This document shows positions 1-9,545 of a stretch of 64,000 nt of DNA, piece by piece. Source of the stretch: Alligator mississippiensis (Eukaryota > Chordata > Crocodylia > Alligatoridae); assembly GCF_030867095.1 (NCBI RefSeq), contig NC_081831.1, positions 68,710,716 through 68,774,715 on the forward strand, given 5' to 3'. The position numbers and the translations under genes were made by a program. The notes beneath the pieces are model-generated. The model searched no databases, was not told where the DNA came from, and saw only the letters and a list, made by a program, of their open reading frames with translations. Numbering within the stretch: the stretch's first letter is position 1; each line of letters opens with the position of its first letter.

Positions 1-440
1 AAAGAAAATGTTATGCAACTTGTGACAAGTTACCTAAAGATATTTTGTCTACGTTTTACTTCCTTCCGGTCCCAGAGCTCGTTATTGATTCCATGAAAAA
101 TCAGCCCAAAACACACAGATTTCAAAGTGCTGTACACCAAACATTATCATTAATATCTGGTTTAACAAATAGAAGGCCATTTGCCTGCTCTCCTGGCTGG
201 AAGAAGAATGCCCAAATTACTCAGCAGATATACAGATTTCTTTTCCCTTAAACAAAATTAGATTTTAAAGCATTAAGTCAATAAAGTGAGCTCTTAGCAT
301 GTCCAGACAGACTATTCAGACCTACAGAACTCTTCTAGTCATTCTAACAAAAAGCATAATTAAGATTAGACATTTTACACAAGCAATCCACTTCTGAATA
401 GACAAAAGATTCAACAAATGCACTTGACTTTGGTGGCTGA
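1..440. other. VBP1 intron sequence, AT-rich, no gene seen
   Basis: This lies downstream of VBP1 exon 2 on the gene's strand, so it is intron 2 sequence. It is AT-rich, single-copy-looking DNA. I looked for the remaining VBP1 exons on the minus strand here and did not find them. Confidence 0.6.
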
Positions 441-765
441 GGGTCACAGAAAGTTAGGGTTGGAAGGGACCGCAGGAGGTCATTTAGTTCAACCCCCTGC
501 TCAAAGCAGGACCAGCCACAACTAGATCATTCCAGCTAGGGCTGTGGAGCCAGGCCTTAAAGCCCCTCCAAGGGTGGAGATTCCACCACCTCTCTAGGTC
601 ACCTGTTCCAGTGCTGCACACCCTCCTAGAGAGAAAGTTTTTCCTAATATCTAACCTAAATCTCCCTTGCTGCAACTTAAGACCGTTGCTCCTTGTTCTG
701 TCATTACTGAGAAGTCTTGCTCCATCCTGTTTTAAATACCTAAAGGGCGATTCCAAAGCTGATAT
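441..765 (-). mobile_element. old CR1 LINE 3' end fragment
   Basis: Read on the plus strand, the segment has the classic reverse complement of a CR1 3' end: AGGGTTGGAAGGGACC, then the ACCCCCTGCTC stretch, then the part matching the ORF2 C-terminus, where minus-strand translation resembles FRLDIRKNF. It is 5' truncated and diverged, so it is older than the CR1 copies at 1969 and 41611. It lies in the VBP1 intron. Confidence 0.85.
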
Positions 766-977
766 CAAATCCTCCCCATACCTTCTCTTCTTCATGGCAG
801 GTCTCAACTCTAACCAATGCAAAGAATTGTCAAGCACAATCATCTGACGTTGCATTAGAGCTGACCGGAAGTTTTCTGAAAGAATAGTTTTTTCCCTAAA
901 TGTGCCAATTCATTGGAACCAAACTGTTACAGGAACACGTGGCAGCTTCAAATCAATGAGATGTCTGGTAAGTTGTT

Positions 978-1952
978 TTCTAGCTCAGGGGTTTCTCAAC
1001 CTTTTCCTTCCAGAGGTCCCCTACAGTATGCTATAAAAACCCCATGGCCAACCTGTGCCACAACAAGTTTTTTCTGCATATACAGTAGATTAAAAGCTGT
1101 ATTAAATTGATAGTTACAGTTAAACACATGCATGTAGTGCATAATATAAAAAGGTGCAAAAAATACAGGGACAAAAAATGACGATTGGCATAAAATAAGT
1201 TACAATTATTATAACTGACAGTAAATAAATCATCATTTATAACAGGCTTCTAACACGCTATATCACACCCAATAACACATGCAGACGTGTTTCACACATG
1301 TGCACAGGTTTTATGCCCCCCCAATCACCCTGGTCACAAACGTGCATGCACAATCATCCCTAGCAACGCACAGATTGCACACACACCACATGCGTGCAGT
1401 CACACCGACAGACACACACATGCACACCTGCTGACACGCAGAGGTTTCAGTGATGCAGATCTGAGAGAGGTGGCTTGCCTTCCAACCACTTGTTTTCCAG
1501 GCAAGAGGCCAGTCCCAGGCACACGCACGCGCTCACACACACACCTGCCACTGACTGCAGGGAGAACTGCCCAAAGGGCCCAGAACATAGGTCACTTCCT
1601 TGCCACGGCTGAAGTGGGTGGGAGCAGCCTGCAGGGTGGAGAGTCCCCGAGATAGAGCAGTCCCCTCCACTGACGTTGAGCCCAGCCCAGAGAGGGGGGA
1701 TCCACCCATCCCACAAAGGGCAGCAGCTCATCACCTCCACCAGGGAAGCACCATTCCTTCCACCCTGCCTGCCTGCCTGTGGGCCCCACAGCACTGCAGC
1801 AGGGGGAGGGCACCGGCCCCTTCCTTGCCAGCTCCTCTGCGCCACCGAGGCCACTGGTTATGCTCTCTAGTTTATTTTGGCAGACACCTCGAATCCTGCT
1901 CATGGACCTCCAGGGGGCCACAGGCCCCCAGTTGAGAACTGCTGATCTAGCT
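978..1952 (+). mobile_element. non-autonomous hAT DNA transposon with 8-bp TSD
   Basis: The element body is 986-1944. It starts CAGGGGTTTCTCAACC and ends with the inverted match GTTGAGAACTGCTG. It is flanked by TTCTAGCT (978-985) and ATCTAGCT (1945-1952), an 8-bp target-site duplication with one mismatch, as hAT elements make. The left third is AT-rich; the middle has CA-rich alternating sequence and the right part is GC-rich. I see no transposase. The CR1 LINE begins about 17 bp beyond its right duplication. Confidence 0.85.
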
Positions 1953-1968
1953 CACTCATCTGAGTTGA

Positions 1969-2632
1969 GTTAGATGCAGGAGCGGCGAGAGACATGCGGG
2001 TGAAAGCTCGCTGCGCCCCCGCTCCCCCGAAGCACCCCAGAAACCCTCCAGCAGCCGCGGAGCCCCCTGCTGACCCCCAGCACAGCCGGGGTAAGCGGGG
2101 CCCGTGGAGAGAAGGGGCTAACCCCCTTAGTGTGTGTGTGGGAGGCGGCAGCTGAGTGGAGTCGGGCCGGGTCAAGCCCCGCCCAGGCCCCTACTTGGCC
2201 CAACCCCCCAGGGAGAGAGAGAGAGAAGGGGGGGTACTCACCAGCCCCCCTCCAGTAAGGCAGGGTCCCCCAAATCCCGGGCAGGGCCCCCTTATTTGCC
2301 TTAAGAGCAGCTTCCTCGACGGCAGGCCCACTGCGCATGCGCGCAGTTTAAAAGGGCCCGCCAACCGGGAAAAAGCCCAGTTAGACGCGGGAGCGGCGAG
2401 AGACGTGCAGGTGAAAGCTCACTGCGCCCCTGCTCCCCCGAAGCCCCCCAGAAACCCTCCAGCAGCCGCGGAGCCCCCTGCTGACCCCCAGAGCAGCCGG
2501 GGTAAGCGGGGCCCGTGGAGAGAAGGGGCTAACCCCTTAGTGTGTGTGTGGGAGGCGGCAGCTGAGTGGAGCCGGGCCGGGTCAAGCCCTGCCCAGGCCC
2601 CTACTTCGCCCAGCCCCCCAGGGAGCCATGCG
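1969..2632 (+). promoter_or_regulatory. tandem 5' promoter units of CR1 copy A
   Basis: Unit 1 (1969-2379) begins GTTAGATGCAGGAGCGGCGA. The same sequence with few changes restarts 411 bp later at 2380 and stays alignable for about 250 bp, to roughly 2627. Unit 1 ends with the palindromic TGCGCATGCGCGCAG (2332-2346), a match to the NRF1 consensus, followed directly by TTTAAAAG (2347-2354), which looks like a TATA-type box. Monomeric repeated promoters are known from mouse L1; using that as a model here is inference. Confidence 0.7.
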
Positions 2633-2889
2633 ACCGGAGCCGCACGAACAGGCTGCACAAACAGGCGCGCTTCTCTGCCGGCGCGTGAGTTAGCGCGGAG
2701 TTCGCGTGGGAGGGCGCCGGACCCTGCCTGCGCACCCCCCAGGGTAGAAAGTCCCAGCCGTAGCCAGCCTACCTGAGGCATGACACGGATGGGCACGCGC
2801 CGCACCCCGAGGGTCCCCTCGGGCTCCGCGGCCCCCCCTCTGGCACCTCAGAGACGGCCACCCAGACGGAGACCCTGGTTCCGGGCTCC

Positions 2890-3876
2890 ATGCAGACGGA
2901 GCCCCTGGCTCTCGGCTGCGGGGGCTGCCTGTCCCTTTTTCAGGCTCTGGGGCCTGGGAGCATGGCGACCTCCCCTTGCGGGGTCTGCTCCCTTTTGGGG
3001 TCTCTGGCACGCCAGCTGGAGGAGCTCCAGGCCACAGTCCAGAGACTGTGTGCCATCAGGGACTGCAAGCAGGAGATAGACTCCTACTGCCAGGCCCTTC
3101 TCCCCCGGGAGGCAGAGGGTAGATCACAGTCTCCCTCCAGGCCAGAGGAGGACTCTGGGACCTCCTGCTGTGTCCAGCCAGGGGCATGGGCCAAGGTGGT
3201 CAAGGGCCCTAAGGCCCGCCGCACCAAGGCCCCTCCCCTGCCAGAACTGAGTGACACGTACGCACCTCTTGCTGCCCCAGCAGAGCCTGCTGAGTTGCCG
3301 GCCCCCACAGGCAACATGGGCCTAACTGCAGCTCCCGCCCCTGCTCTCCCCAAGACAAAATGTAAGGTGTTTGTTGTGGGAGACTCCCTCCTGAGGGGGA
3401 CGGAGGGGCCAATCTGCCACCCTGACCCCTTAGCCCGGCAAGTCTGCTGCTTCCCAGGGGCCCGCATCCGGGACATTGCGGAGAGGATCCCCAAGCTCCT
3501 CAAACCCACAGACCACTATCCCATGCTCCTTATTCATGTGGGCACCAATGACACGGCTCGGAGCACTCCCAGCCAGGTCATGAGGCGCTACAGGGATTTG
3601 GGAGCGGGGCTTAAGGGTCTGGGGGCACAGGTGGTGTTCTCGTTGATCCTCCCAGTCTCAGGCTATGGGCTGAGAAGGGACAGGAGGATCTATGTGGTCA
3701 ACCAAAGACTGCGGCGCTGGTGTCATCAGGAAGGCTTTGGCTTTCATGACCACAGCCCGCTCTTTGGCGAGAGAGGCAGCGAGCTGCTGGGAAGAGATGG
3801 TCTCCACCTCTCTCCCCTAGGGAGGAGGCTCTTCTCAGCTACACTGGCTGACCTGCTCCACCGGGCTTTAAACTAA
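2890..3876 (+). CDS. CR1 ORF1 protein with SGNH (esterase) domain
   Basis: This 328-residue protein is the first ORF of CR1 copy A. Its N-terminus has cysteine pairs (GCGGC near residue 10, CGVC near 36), followed by a short coiled-coil-like stretch, LARQLEELQATVQRL. The C-terminal half is a GDSL/SGNH hydrolase fold: GDSLLRG with the nucleophile Ser166, GTND at residues 218-221, and DGLH at 303-306 supplying Asp303 and His306. CR1 ORF1 proteins are known to bind nucleic acid and to carry this esterase. The first ATG in frame is used; upstream sequence has no better start. The last codons TTA-AAC-TAA form a possible frameshift site with ORF2. Confidence 0.9.
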   Translation: MQTEPLALGCGGCLSLFQALGPGSMATSPCGVCSLLGSLARQLEELQATVQRLCAIRDCKQEIDSYCQALLPREAEGRSQSPSRPEEDSGTSCCVQPGAWAKVVKGPKARRTKAPPLPELSDTYAPLAAPAEPAELPAPTGNMGLTAAPAPALPKTKCKVFVVGDSLLRGTEGPICHPDPLARQVCCFPGARIRDIAERIPKLLKPTDHYPMLLIHVGTNDTARSTPSQVMRRYRDLGAGLKGLGAQVVFSLILPVSGYGLRRDRRIYVVNQRLRRWCHQEGFGFHDHSPLFGERGSELLGRDGLHLSPLGRRLFSATLADLLHRALN

Positions 3877-3881
3877 GCCCG

Positions 3882-6800
3882 TTGGGGGAGGGGAGGACTA
3901 CTGCCACTGCTGGCCCGCTGAACAATCCTTGCAAAGCCAGCGGATCACGGCACTCAAGGGAGCCCACCCCTGCCCCAGCCCTGGTAAAATCTGTGGGCAA
4001 GGAAGGAGCCCCCCAGGGGGCGCTTGCCTGCCTGTACACAAATGCCAGGAGCTTGGGGAATAAGCAGGAGGAGCTCATCCTCCTGCTCAGTGCAAACAAT
4101 TACGATGTCATAGGGATCACGGAGACCTGGTGGGACTCCACCCATGACTGGACCACGGGGATAGATGGCTATACCCTGTACAGGAGGGATCGTGTAGAGA
4201 AAAGGGGCGGGGGTGTAGCTCTCTATGTTAAGGAAAGCTACACGTCCCTGCAAGTCGATATTGGCGACCAGGGTGGACGGCTGGAGACCCTCTGGGTTAA
4301 AATCCGTGGGGAACACGGCACAGGGGACACAATGGTGGGAGTCTATTACAGACCTCCCACCCAAAGTCCTGAGCTAGACCAGGAGTTTGCCCGGGAACTG
4401 GCTGAGGCAGCTTGCTCCAGGACCATGGTTGTCATGGGTGACTTCAATTACCCAGACATCTCGTGGGAGGATCGCTCAGCAAAATCTGAGCGGTCGCAGA
4501 GCTTCCTCTCGTGCGTGGATGACCTCTACCTGACTCAAGAAGTCTATGGGCCAACGAGAGGCAAAGCGCTGCTCGACCTGGTGCTGGCTACTGGGGAGGA
4601 CCTAGTCGGCGACCTAGTGATCGATGGGAAGCTGGGTGACAGCGACCACGAGCTGATCACCTTCACCATCCGCCGAAAAGCTGGCAAGTCGGTCAGCAAC
4701 ACGCAAGTCCTTGACTTCAGGAAAGCCGACTTTAACAAGCTTAGGAGGCTTGTCAGTGAGGCCCTAAGGGACTGTGACCACAGGGAGAGGGGAGTTCAAG
4801 AAGAGCGGTTGCTCCTCAAGGGAGCGATCCTCAATGCACAAACTAAGTCTATTCCATCTCGGAGGAAAGGCAGCAAGAGGGCACAGCAGCCCCCCTGGCT
4901 CTCCAGGGACCTAGCAGACCTCCTGAGGCTAAAAAGAAAGGCCTACAAAGGATGGAGGATGGGAGTCACCTCCAAGGAGGATTATTCTGCACTGGTCCGG
5001 TCCTGTAGGGAGCAGACCAGGAAAGCCAAGGCTGCAACTGAACTCCAGCTAGCTTTGAGCATCAAGGACAATAAAAAGTCCTTTTTCAGATATGTGGGGA
5101 GCCAGAGGAAAAGCAGGGGCAACGTTGGACCCCTGCTGAACCAGATGGGGCAACTGACAACTGACGCCCAGGAAAAAGCCAACCTATTAAATAGGTACTT
5201 TGCGTTGGTCTTTCATCAGCCCCATGGGACGCCCGTGCCTGCTACAGGGCCGGGAAGTCCGGGTGAGGGTGATCCCCTGCCCTCCATTAATGCTGACTTT
5301 GTGAAGGAACATCTTGAGAAGCTGGATACCTTCAAGTCAGCCGGCCCTGACAATCTTCACCCCAGGGTACTCAAGGAGCTGGCGAGCATCATAGCCCAGC
5401 CTCTAGCATGGATCTTTGAAAACTCTTGGCGCTCTGGTGTAGTGCCCGAAGACTGGAAGAAGGCCAACGTGGTGCCTATCTTCAAGAAAGGGAGGAAAGT
5501 GGATCCGGCTAACTATAGGCCCATCAGCCTGACTTCTATCCCGGGGAAGATCTTAGAAAAGTTTATTAAGGAGGCCATCCTTAATGGACTGGCCGACGCC
5601 AACATCTTAAGGGATAGCCAGCACGGGTTTGTTGCGGGTAGGTCTTGCTTGACCGATCTCATTTCCTTCTACGACCAGGTGACCTATCACCTGGACAAGG
5701 GAGAAGAGATTGATGTCATATATCTTGACTTCAAAAAAGCCTTCGATCTGGTGTCCCATGATCGTCTCTTGGAGAAACTGGCCAATTGTCGCCTTGGGTC
5801 CCCCACGATCCAATGGCTGGAAAATTGGCTCCGGGGTCGGACCCAGAGGGTAGTAATTGATGGAAGTCACTCATTGTGGTGTCCTGTGACCAGTGGGGTC
5901 CCCCAAGGCTCTGTCCTTGGACCCATACTGTTCAACATCTTCATTAATGATGTGGACACTGGAGTCAGAAGCGGACTGGCCAAGTTCGCCAATGACACCA
6001 AACTTTGGGGCAAAGCATCCACACCAGAAGACAGGCGGATGATCCAGGCTGACCTGGACAGGCTCAGCAAGTGGGCGGATGAGAATCTGATGGTGTTCAA
6101 CACCGATAAATGCAAGGTTCTCCACCTTGGGAAAAAAAACCCGCAGCATCCTTATAGGCTCGGCAGTGCTATGTTGGTTAGCACTATGGAAGAAAGAGAC
6201 TTGGGGGTCATCATTGACCACAAGATGAACATGAGCCTGCAATGCGATGCTGCGGCTAGTAAAGCGACCAAAACGCTGGCTTGCATCCATAGATGCTTCT
6301 CAAGCAAATCCCGGGACGTCATTCTCCCCCTGTACTCGGCCTTAGTGAGGCCGCAGCTGGAGTACTGCGTCCAGTTTTGGGTTCCACAATTCAAAAAGGA
6401 TGTGGAGAAGCTTGAGAGAGTCCAGAGAAGAGCCACGCGCATGATTAGAGGTCAGGGAAGCAGACCCTACGATGACAGGCTGAGAGCCCTGGGGCTCTTT
6501 AGCCTGGAAAAGCGCAGGCTCAGGGGTGATCTGATGGCCACCTACAAGTTTATCAGGGGTGACCACCAGTATCTGGGGGAACGTTTGTTCACCAGAGCAC
6601 CCCAAGGGATGATGAGGACGAATGGTCAAACTACTACAAGATTGTTTCAGGCTGGACATAAGGAAGAATTTCTTTACTGTCCGAGCCCCCAAGGTCTGGA
6701 ACAGCCTGCCACCAGAGGTTGTTCAAGCACCTTCACTGAACACCTTCAAGATGAAACTGGATGCTTATCTTGCTGGGATCCTATGACCCCAGCTGACGTC

Positions 6801-6884
6801 CTGCCCTTTGGGCGGGGGGCTGGACTCAATGATCTTCCGAGGTCCCTTCCAGCCCTAATGTCTATGAAATCTATGAAAATCTGA
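3882..6884 (+). CDS. CR1 ORF2: endonuclease-reverse transcriptase
   Basis: The frame is open from 3852 and overlaps the ORF1 end in the -1 frame. It has no ATG until about residue 150; position 3882 is only a TTG. The APE-type endonuclease shows TNARS, ETWW, YRPP, GDFN and SDH motifs. The reverse transcriptase shows [25 protein letters not shown] and [10 protein letters not shown]. The catalytic box reads KFANDTKLWG, with Asn (AAT, 5991-5993) where copy B has Asp (GAT); the change is a CpG-to-CpA transition. Near 6625 a 2-bp loss relative to copy B shifts the frame, so the last roughly 80 residues differ from the CR1 C-terminus. Retrotransposition from this copy is probably abolished by the Asp loss. 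Confidence 0.92.
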   Translation: MGEGRTTATAGPLNNPCKASGSRHSREPTPAPALVKSVGKEGAPQGALACLYTNARSLGNKQEELILLLSANNYDVIGITETWWDSTHDWTTGIDGYTLYRRDRVEKRGGGVALYVKESYTSLQVDIGDQGGRLETLWVKIRGEHGTGDTMVGVYYRPPTQSPELDQEFARELAEAACSRTMVVMGDFNYPDISWEDRSAKSERSQSFLSCVDDLYLTQEVYGPTRGKALLDLVLATGEDLVGDLVIDGKLGDSDHELITFTIRRKAGKSVSNTQVLDFRKADFNKLRRLVSEALRDCDHRERGVQEERLLLKGAILNAQTKSIPSRRKGSKRAQQPPWLSRDLADLLRLKRKAYKGWRMGVTSKEDYSALVRSCREQTRKAKAATELQLALSIKDNKKSFFRYVGSQRKSRGNVGPLLNQMGQLTTDAQEKANLLNRYFALVFHQPHGTPVPATGPGSPGEGDPLPSINADFVKEHLEKLDTFKSAGPDNLHPRVLKELASIIAQPLAWIFENSWRSGVVPEDWKKANVVPIFKKGRKVDPANYRPISLTSIPGKILEKFIKEAILNGLADANILRDSQHGFVAGRSCLTDLISFYDQVTYHLDKGEEIDVIYLDFKKAFDLVSHDRLLEKLANCRLGSPTIQWLENWLRGRTQRVVIDGSHSLWCPVTSGVPQGSVLGPILFNIFINDVDTGVRSGLAKFANDTKLWGKASTPEDRRMIQADLDRLSKWADENLMVFNTDKCKVLHLGKKNPQHPYRLGSAMLVSTMEERDLGVIIDHKMNMSLQCDAAASKATKTLACIHRCFSSKSRDVILPLYSALVRPQLEYCVQFWVPQFKKDVEKLERVQRRATRMIRGQGSRPYDDRLRALGLFSLEKRRLRGDLMATYKFIRGDHQYLGERLFTRAPQGMMRTNGQTTTRLFQAGHKEEFLYCPSPQGLEQPATRGCSSTFTEHLQDETGCLSCWDPMTPADVLPFGRGAGLNDLPRSLPALMSMKSMKI

Positions 6885-7750
6885 ACCTCCCCAGCAGCCA
6901 CCAAGCAATACTGGAGCACCCCCAAGCTCACTCTCTCTTTGGCAACACACCAGTCAGGCTAGTTCTCAGGCAGTCAGTTTTATTTGGTTTAAAAAAGAAA
7001 CACTTCACCTTTTCCTAAAAAAATAATATTTCACTTTTCCCTAACCCTGGGAATTTGCATTTTGCTTGTCCTAATTTAGGACTGAAGAAGAAAAAAAGTT
7101 TCCAAAGACTCAGCATCGCTCAGATTTGGAAATCCATTTCCTGACTACCTCTAGCTTAAATGTAATAAGATTCGATTCCAGTTTTGTTGAAAGAGCCCAA
7201 ATAGCTTTTAAAAATTACTACTAGGTAGCTGGTAAAACTTCTCTGAAAGATGCCAAGTGCTTACTTTGGGTCAAGTTCCTCTTTTGGATATGACCGCTCC
7301 TATTTATTCAGATTATGAGAGGAAGTTAGGAAAAAAAAGTTACCAAGAGAATATTAGGCAAGCACTGCAAGATTTCTGATCGAGATCGGATGTGTTTCTA
7401 AGAGATATAATCTTACTAAATCAGAAGTTCTGAGTTGACGTAGAAATGATCTGGTTATGTCAGATGTCAAGTCTGTGTTATGCCAGAAGTCAAGCTAAAC
7501 TTTTAATAGTCTCTTCTGGCCTTCAAATTTACAAATTTATAACCTGGGACTCGTTAATGTTGCTATGCAGTCTTTGAGAAAAAAAGGGGGAGAGAAAAGC
7601 TGCATCTTTCCAAGCATGGTTCATGACTGGCTTTGCTAATACTTCCTATCGCTCCTTAGAACATTAAAAAAAACCCAAAAGACCAAGCTCATTATGTTCA
7701 GAAATATAAATAGTTAACAGTTTCCAAACCCAGAAAAAGTTGTTACTCAC
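6885..7750. other. VBP1 intron 2, 5' part; no gene seen
   Basis: This is AT-rich unique-looking DNA between CR1 copy A and VBP1 exon 2. I recognise no exon or element. Confidence 0.6.
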
Positions 7751-7875
7751 CTCCTTTTCTTTTGAGCAAGATTAAGTTCCATAAATTTATATTTCTGGTA
7801 CTGTTCATCCAGCTTCTTAAGAACTATATCTGCTGTCTCATTTCCAGGCTGTTTCATAAAAGAATCTACATCTTC
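7751..7875 (-). CDS. VBP1: VBP1 exon 2
   Basis: The acceptor TTTTGTAAAG precedes GAAGATGTAG, and the donor is AG|GTGAGT. The exon is 125 nt, phase 0 to phase 2, and encodes EDVDSFMKQP through LAQKKR plus two bases of the next Arg. The only clear change from my memory of the human protein is T to I in GNETADIVLKK. Confidence 0.96.
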
Positions 7876-9545
7876 CTTTACAAAAGAAATAAATAAATCA
7901 AGTGTTATACAGGCTGCAAGTACCATTACTACTAATAATGAAATACTGTATAGTAGATTTCAGACCAAGGACAATTTAGGTAGATGAAACAACTGGACTA
8001 AAGTGCAATGGTTTTGGACCTTCAATAGCTGTTTACCCATCATATTTTGCAGACTACCCACCTTTTCATACACAGAGTCTAGATCAGGGGTGGGCTAAAT
8101 GCTGCCCACCAGGCCATTCTATCCGGCCCACAGGGCCCCCCCCCCAATTTAGAAAATTAATATTCATTTGCCCTGAGCTGCCTATCATGTGGCCTTTAAT
8201 GGCGTGCCAAAACTCAGTAAGTGCCCCTCTGCCCAAAATAATTGCCCGGCCCTGGTCTAGATCATGCACCACAGGCACAGAGTATAGTTCACAACTATAT
8301 TTGTTGGCTCGTTGGTATTTGTTGTTTTTGTCATGGGCAATATGAAACTGCGTGAGCCACTTCCCCACACAAGCGGGAGAACCTTGATACCTCATTTAAT
8401 AAGAGATACTCCAATAAGAGGAAAAACTGAGATGTCAAGAAGTGTTTCAAGTGACATTATTCAGGATAGGAAAAGCTAAAGAAGGGTGGGGAACAGGAGC
8501 CCACTCTGACTCTAAATACAGTAAAACACGGAGAAGAACTTAACTATTTACATAAGGTTTTGGTTTCTAAACAAACTACAATTACTCAGTAAAAGATCCA
8601 GGGTCATCTCAGACAGCTCAGGAACAAATTCTATTCACTACACGGTTATAGCCGGGGCAAGTCTGCAGCTCTGGGTACAGAGGATAAAGAAAGACAACGG
8701 GATCAGAACAGCATCTGAATTTAATACGCCACGGTATAAACTGGCAAACACTCTCTCCGTAAACAAGAGCTCTTATTTTTGCTGTGTTTATTTTTTTAAG
8801 TGCTCACTGATTGCAGGCACCCGATTTGAGGCATTAAGTAGTGCATCTAGCACGGGGCAGCGCTCCCCTACGAGCTGACCAGACGCCAGCGCTTCCTTAG
8901 GTCCTTACTGAGTTTTCAGAAGCATCAAGTTGGGCCCCAACGCCCTCTTCCAAGAGCCCCGTTACCGCGCGGGGTCCGCGCGCACCACAGCAGAGGAAGA
9001 AGGGGAAATTCAAAGAGCGGGAGTCACGGGAAGACGCACGAAGGCCTGCCGAGGTCCCGGCCAACCCTAATTTCCTATGATCCTTCCCTCATTTTCTACG
9101 GCAAAGCGTTTCAAAGAAGCGACGACCGGGCGGGCACAGGGGCCGGGAGTCGCACGCTCCCCGGTAACACTACGGGGCTGAAGAGAAAGCAAAGCCCGGA
9201 TCTCTGCTCCGGGCCGAGGTTTCAGCAGGAGGAAGGGAGGGGCGAGCACAGGGCAGCTCCGGAGAGACCCCGGAGGCGGCGGGTCCGAGCCGGGCAGCAG
9301 CTACTTTCCGCCCCATTCCGCGCTGGCCCCAGGCCCGGGCAGGAGCCGGCAGCGTGTGCGCGCAGGGCCCGGCCCGGCCCGGCCCGGCCCCACCCCAGCC
9401 TAGGCCCGCCCCCCGCTCAGCGCAGCGCAGCCCAGGCCGCGGCGGCGCCGCTCACCACGAAGACTGCCTCGGGGATGCCCAGGTGGCCGCGCCGGCCCGC
9501 GGGCCCCTCGCTGCCCCCCGCCTCGGCACTGGCGGCCGCCGCCAT
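7751..9545 (-). CDS. VBP1: VBP1, prefoldin subunit 3 (exons 1-2 of a gene that continues off the left edge)
   Basis: VBP1 is an alpha-type subunit of the cytosolic prefoldin hexamer, which carries nascent actin and tubulin to the TRiC/CCT chaperonin; it also binds the VHL protein. Exon 1 (9456-9545) and exon 2 (7751-7875) join in phase 0 to encode 71 residues. They contain HLGIPEAVFV, EDVDSFMKQPGNETAD and KLDEQYQKYKFMELNLAQKK, nearly identical to human VBP1. The second half is the start of the long N-terminal coiled coil. Human VBP1 is just under 200 residues, so about 125 residues lie in exons below position 1. The promoter is a CpG island. The next gene upstream on this strand is the PICALM-like gene, about 15 kb away. 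Confidence 0.96.
8077..8262 (+). mobile_element. 170-bp hAT MITE with perfect 8-bp TSD
   Basis: The body is 8085-8254. It starts CAGGGGTGGGC and ends GCCCGGCCCTG. It is flanked on both sides by GTCTAGAT (8077-8084 and 8255-8262), an exact 8-bp duplication. Both internal ends match those of the much larger element at 15801-18268, for example CCATTCTATCCGGCC on the left and CAAAATAATTGCCC on the right, so it is an internally deleted relative. It lies in VBP1 intron 1. Confidence 0.9.
8263..8929. other. VBP1 intron 1 sequence
   Basis: The left part is unremarkable intron sequence. GC content rises towards 8900, where the CpG island begins. No exon or element is recognised. Confidence 0.6.

Larger units (their letters stand above)
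1969..6880 (+). mobile_element. near full-length CR1 LINE retrotransposon (copy A)
   Basis: In order the element has a GC-rich 5' region built of 411-bp repeated promoter units, ORF1 with a C-terminal SGNH esterase, ORF2 with APE-type endonuclease and reverse transcriptase, a short 3' end with the conserved CR1 block, and a tail of two TCTATGAAA repeats (6861-6878). It is antisense to VBP1, inside its intron. Two ORF2 defects are visible by comparison with copy B (41611-43664): the catalytic FADD is FAND, and a 2-bp deletion near the C-terminus shifts the last part of the frame. Otherwise both ORFs are open, so the insertion is young. Confidence 0.93.

Noticed and set aside
1287-1973. Several overlapping short frames
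   Set aside because: All fall within the hAT element at 986-1944 and show no similarity to a transposase or host protein.
1-7750. Further VBP1 exons
   Set aside because: No minus-strand match to the later prefoldin coiled-coil sequence was seen; these exons must lie beyond the left edge.
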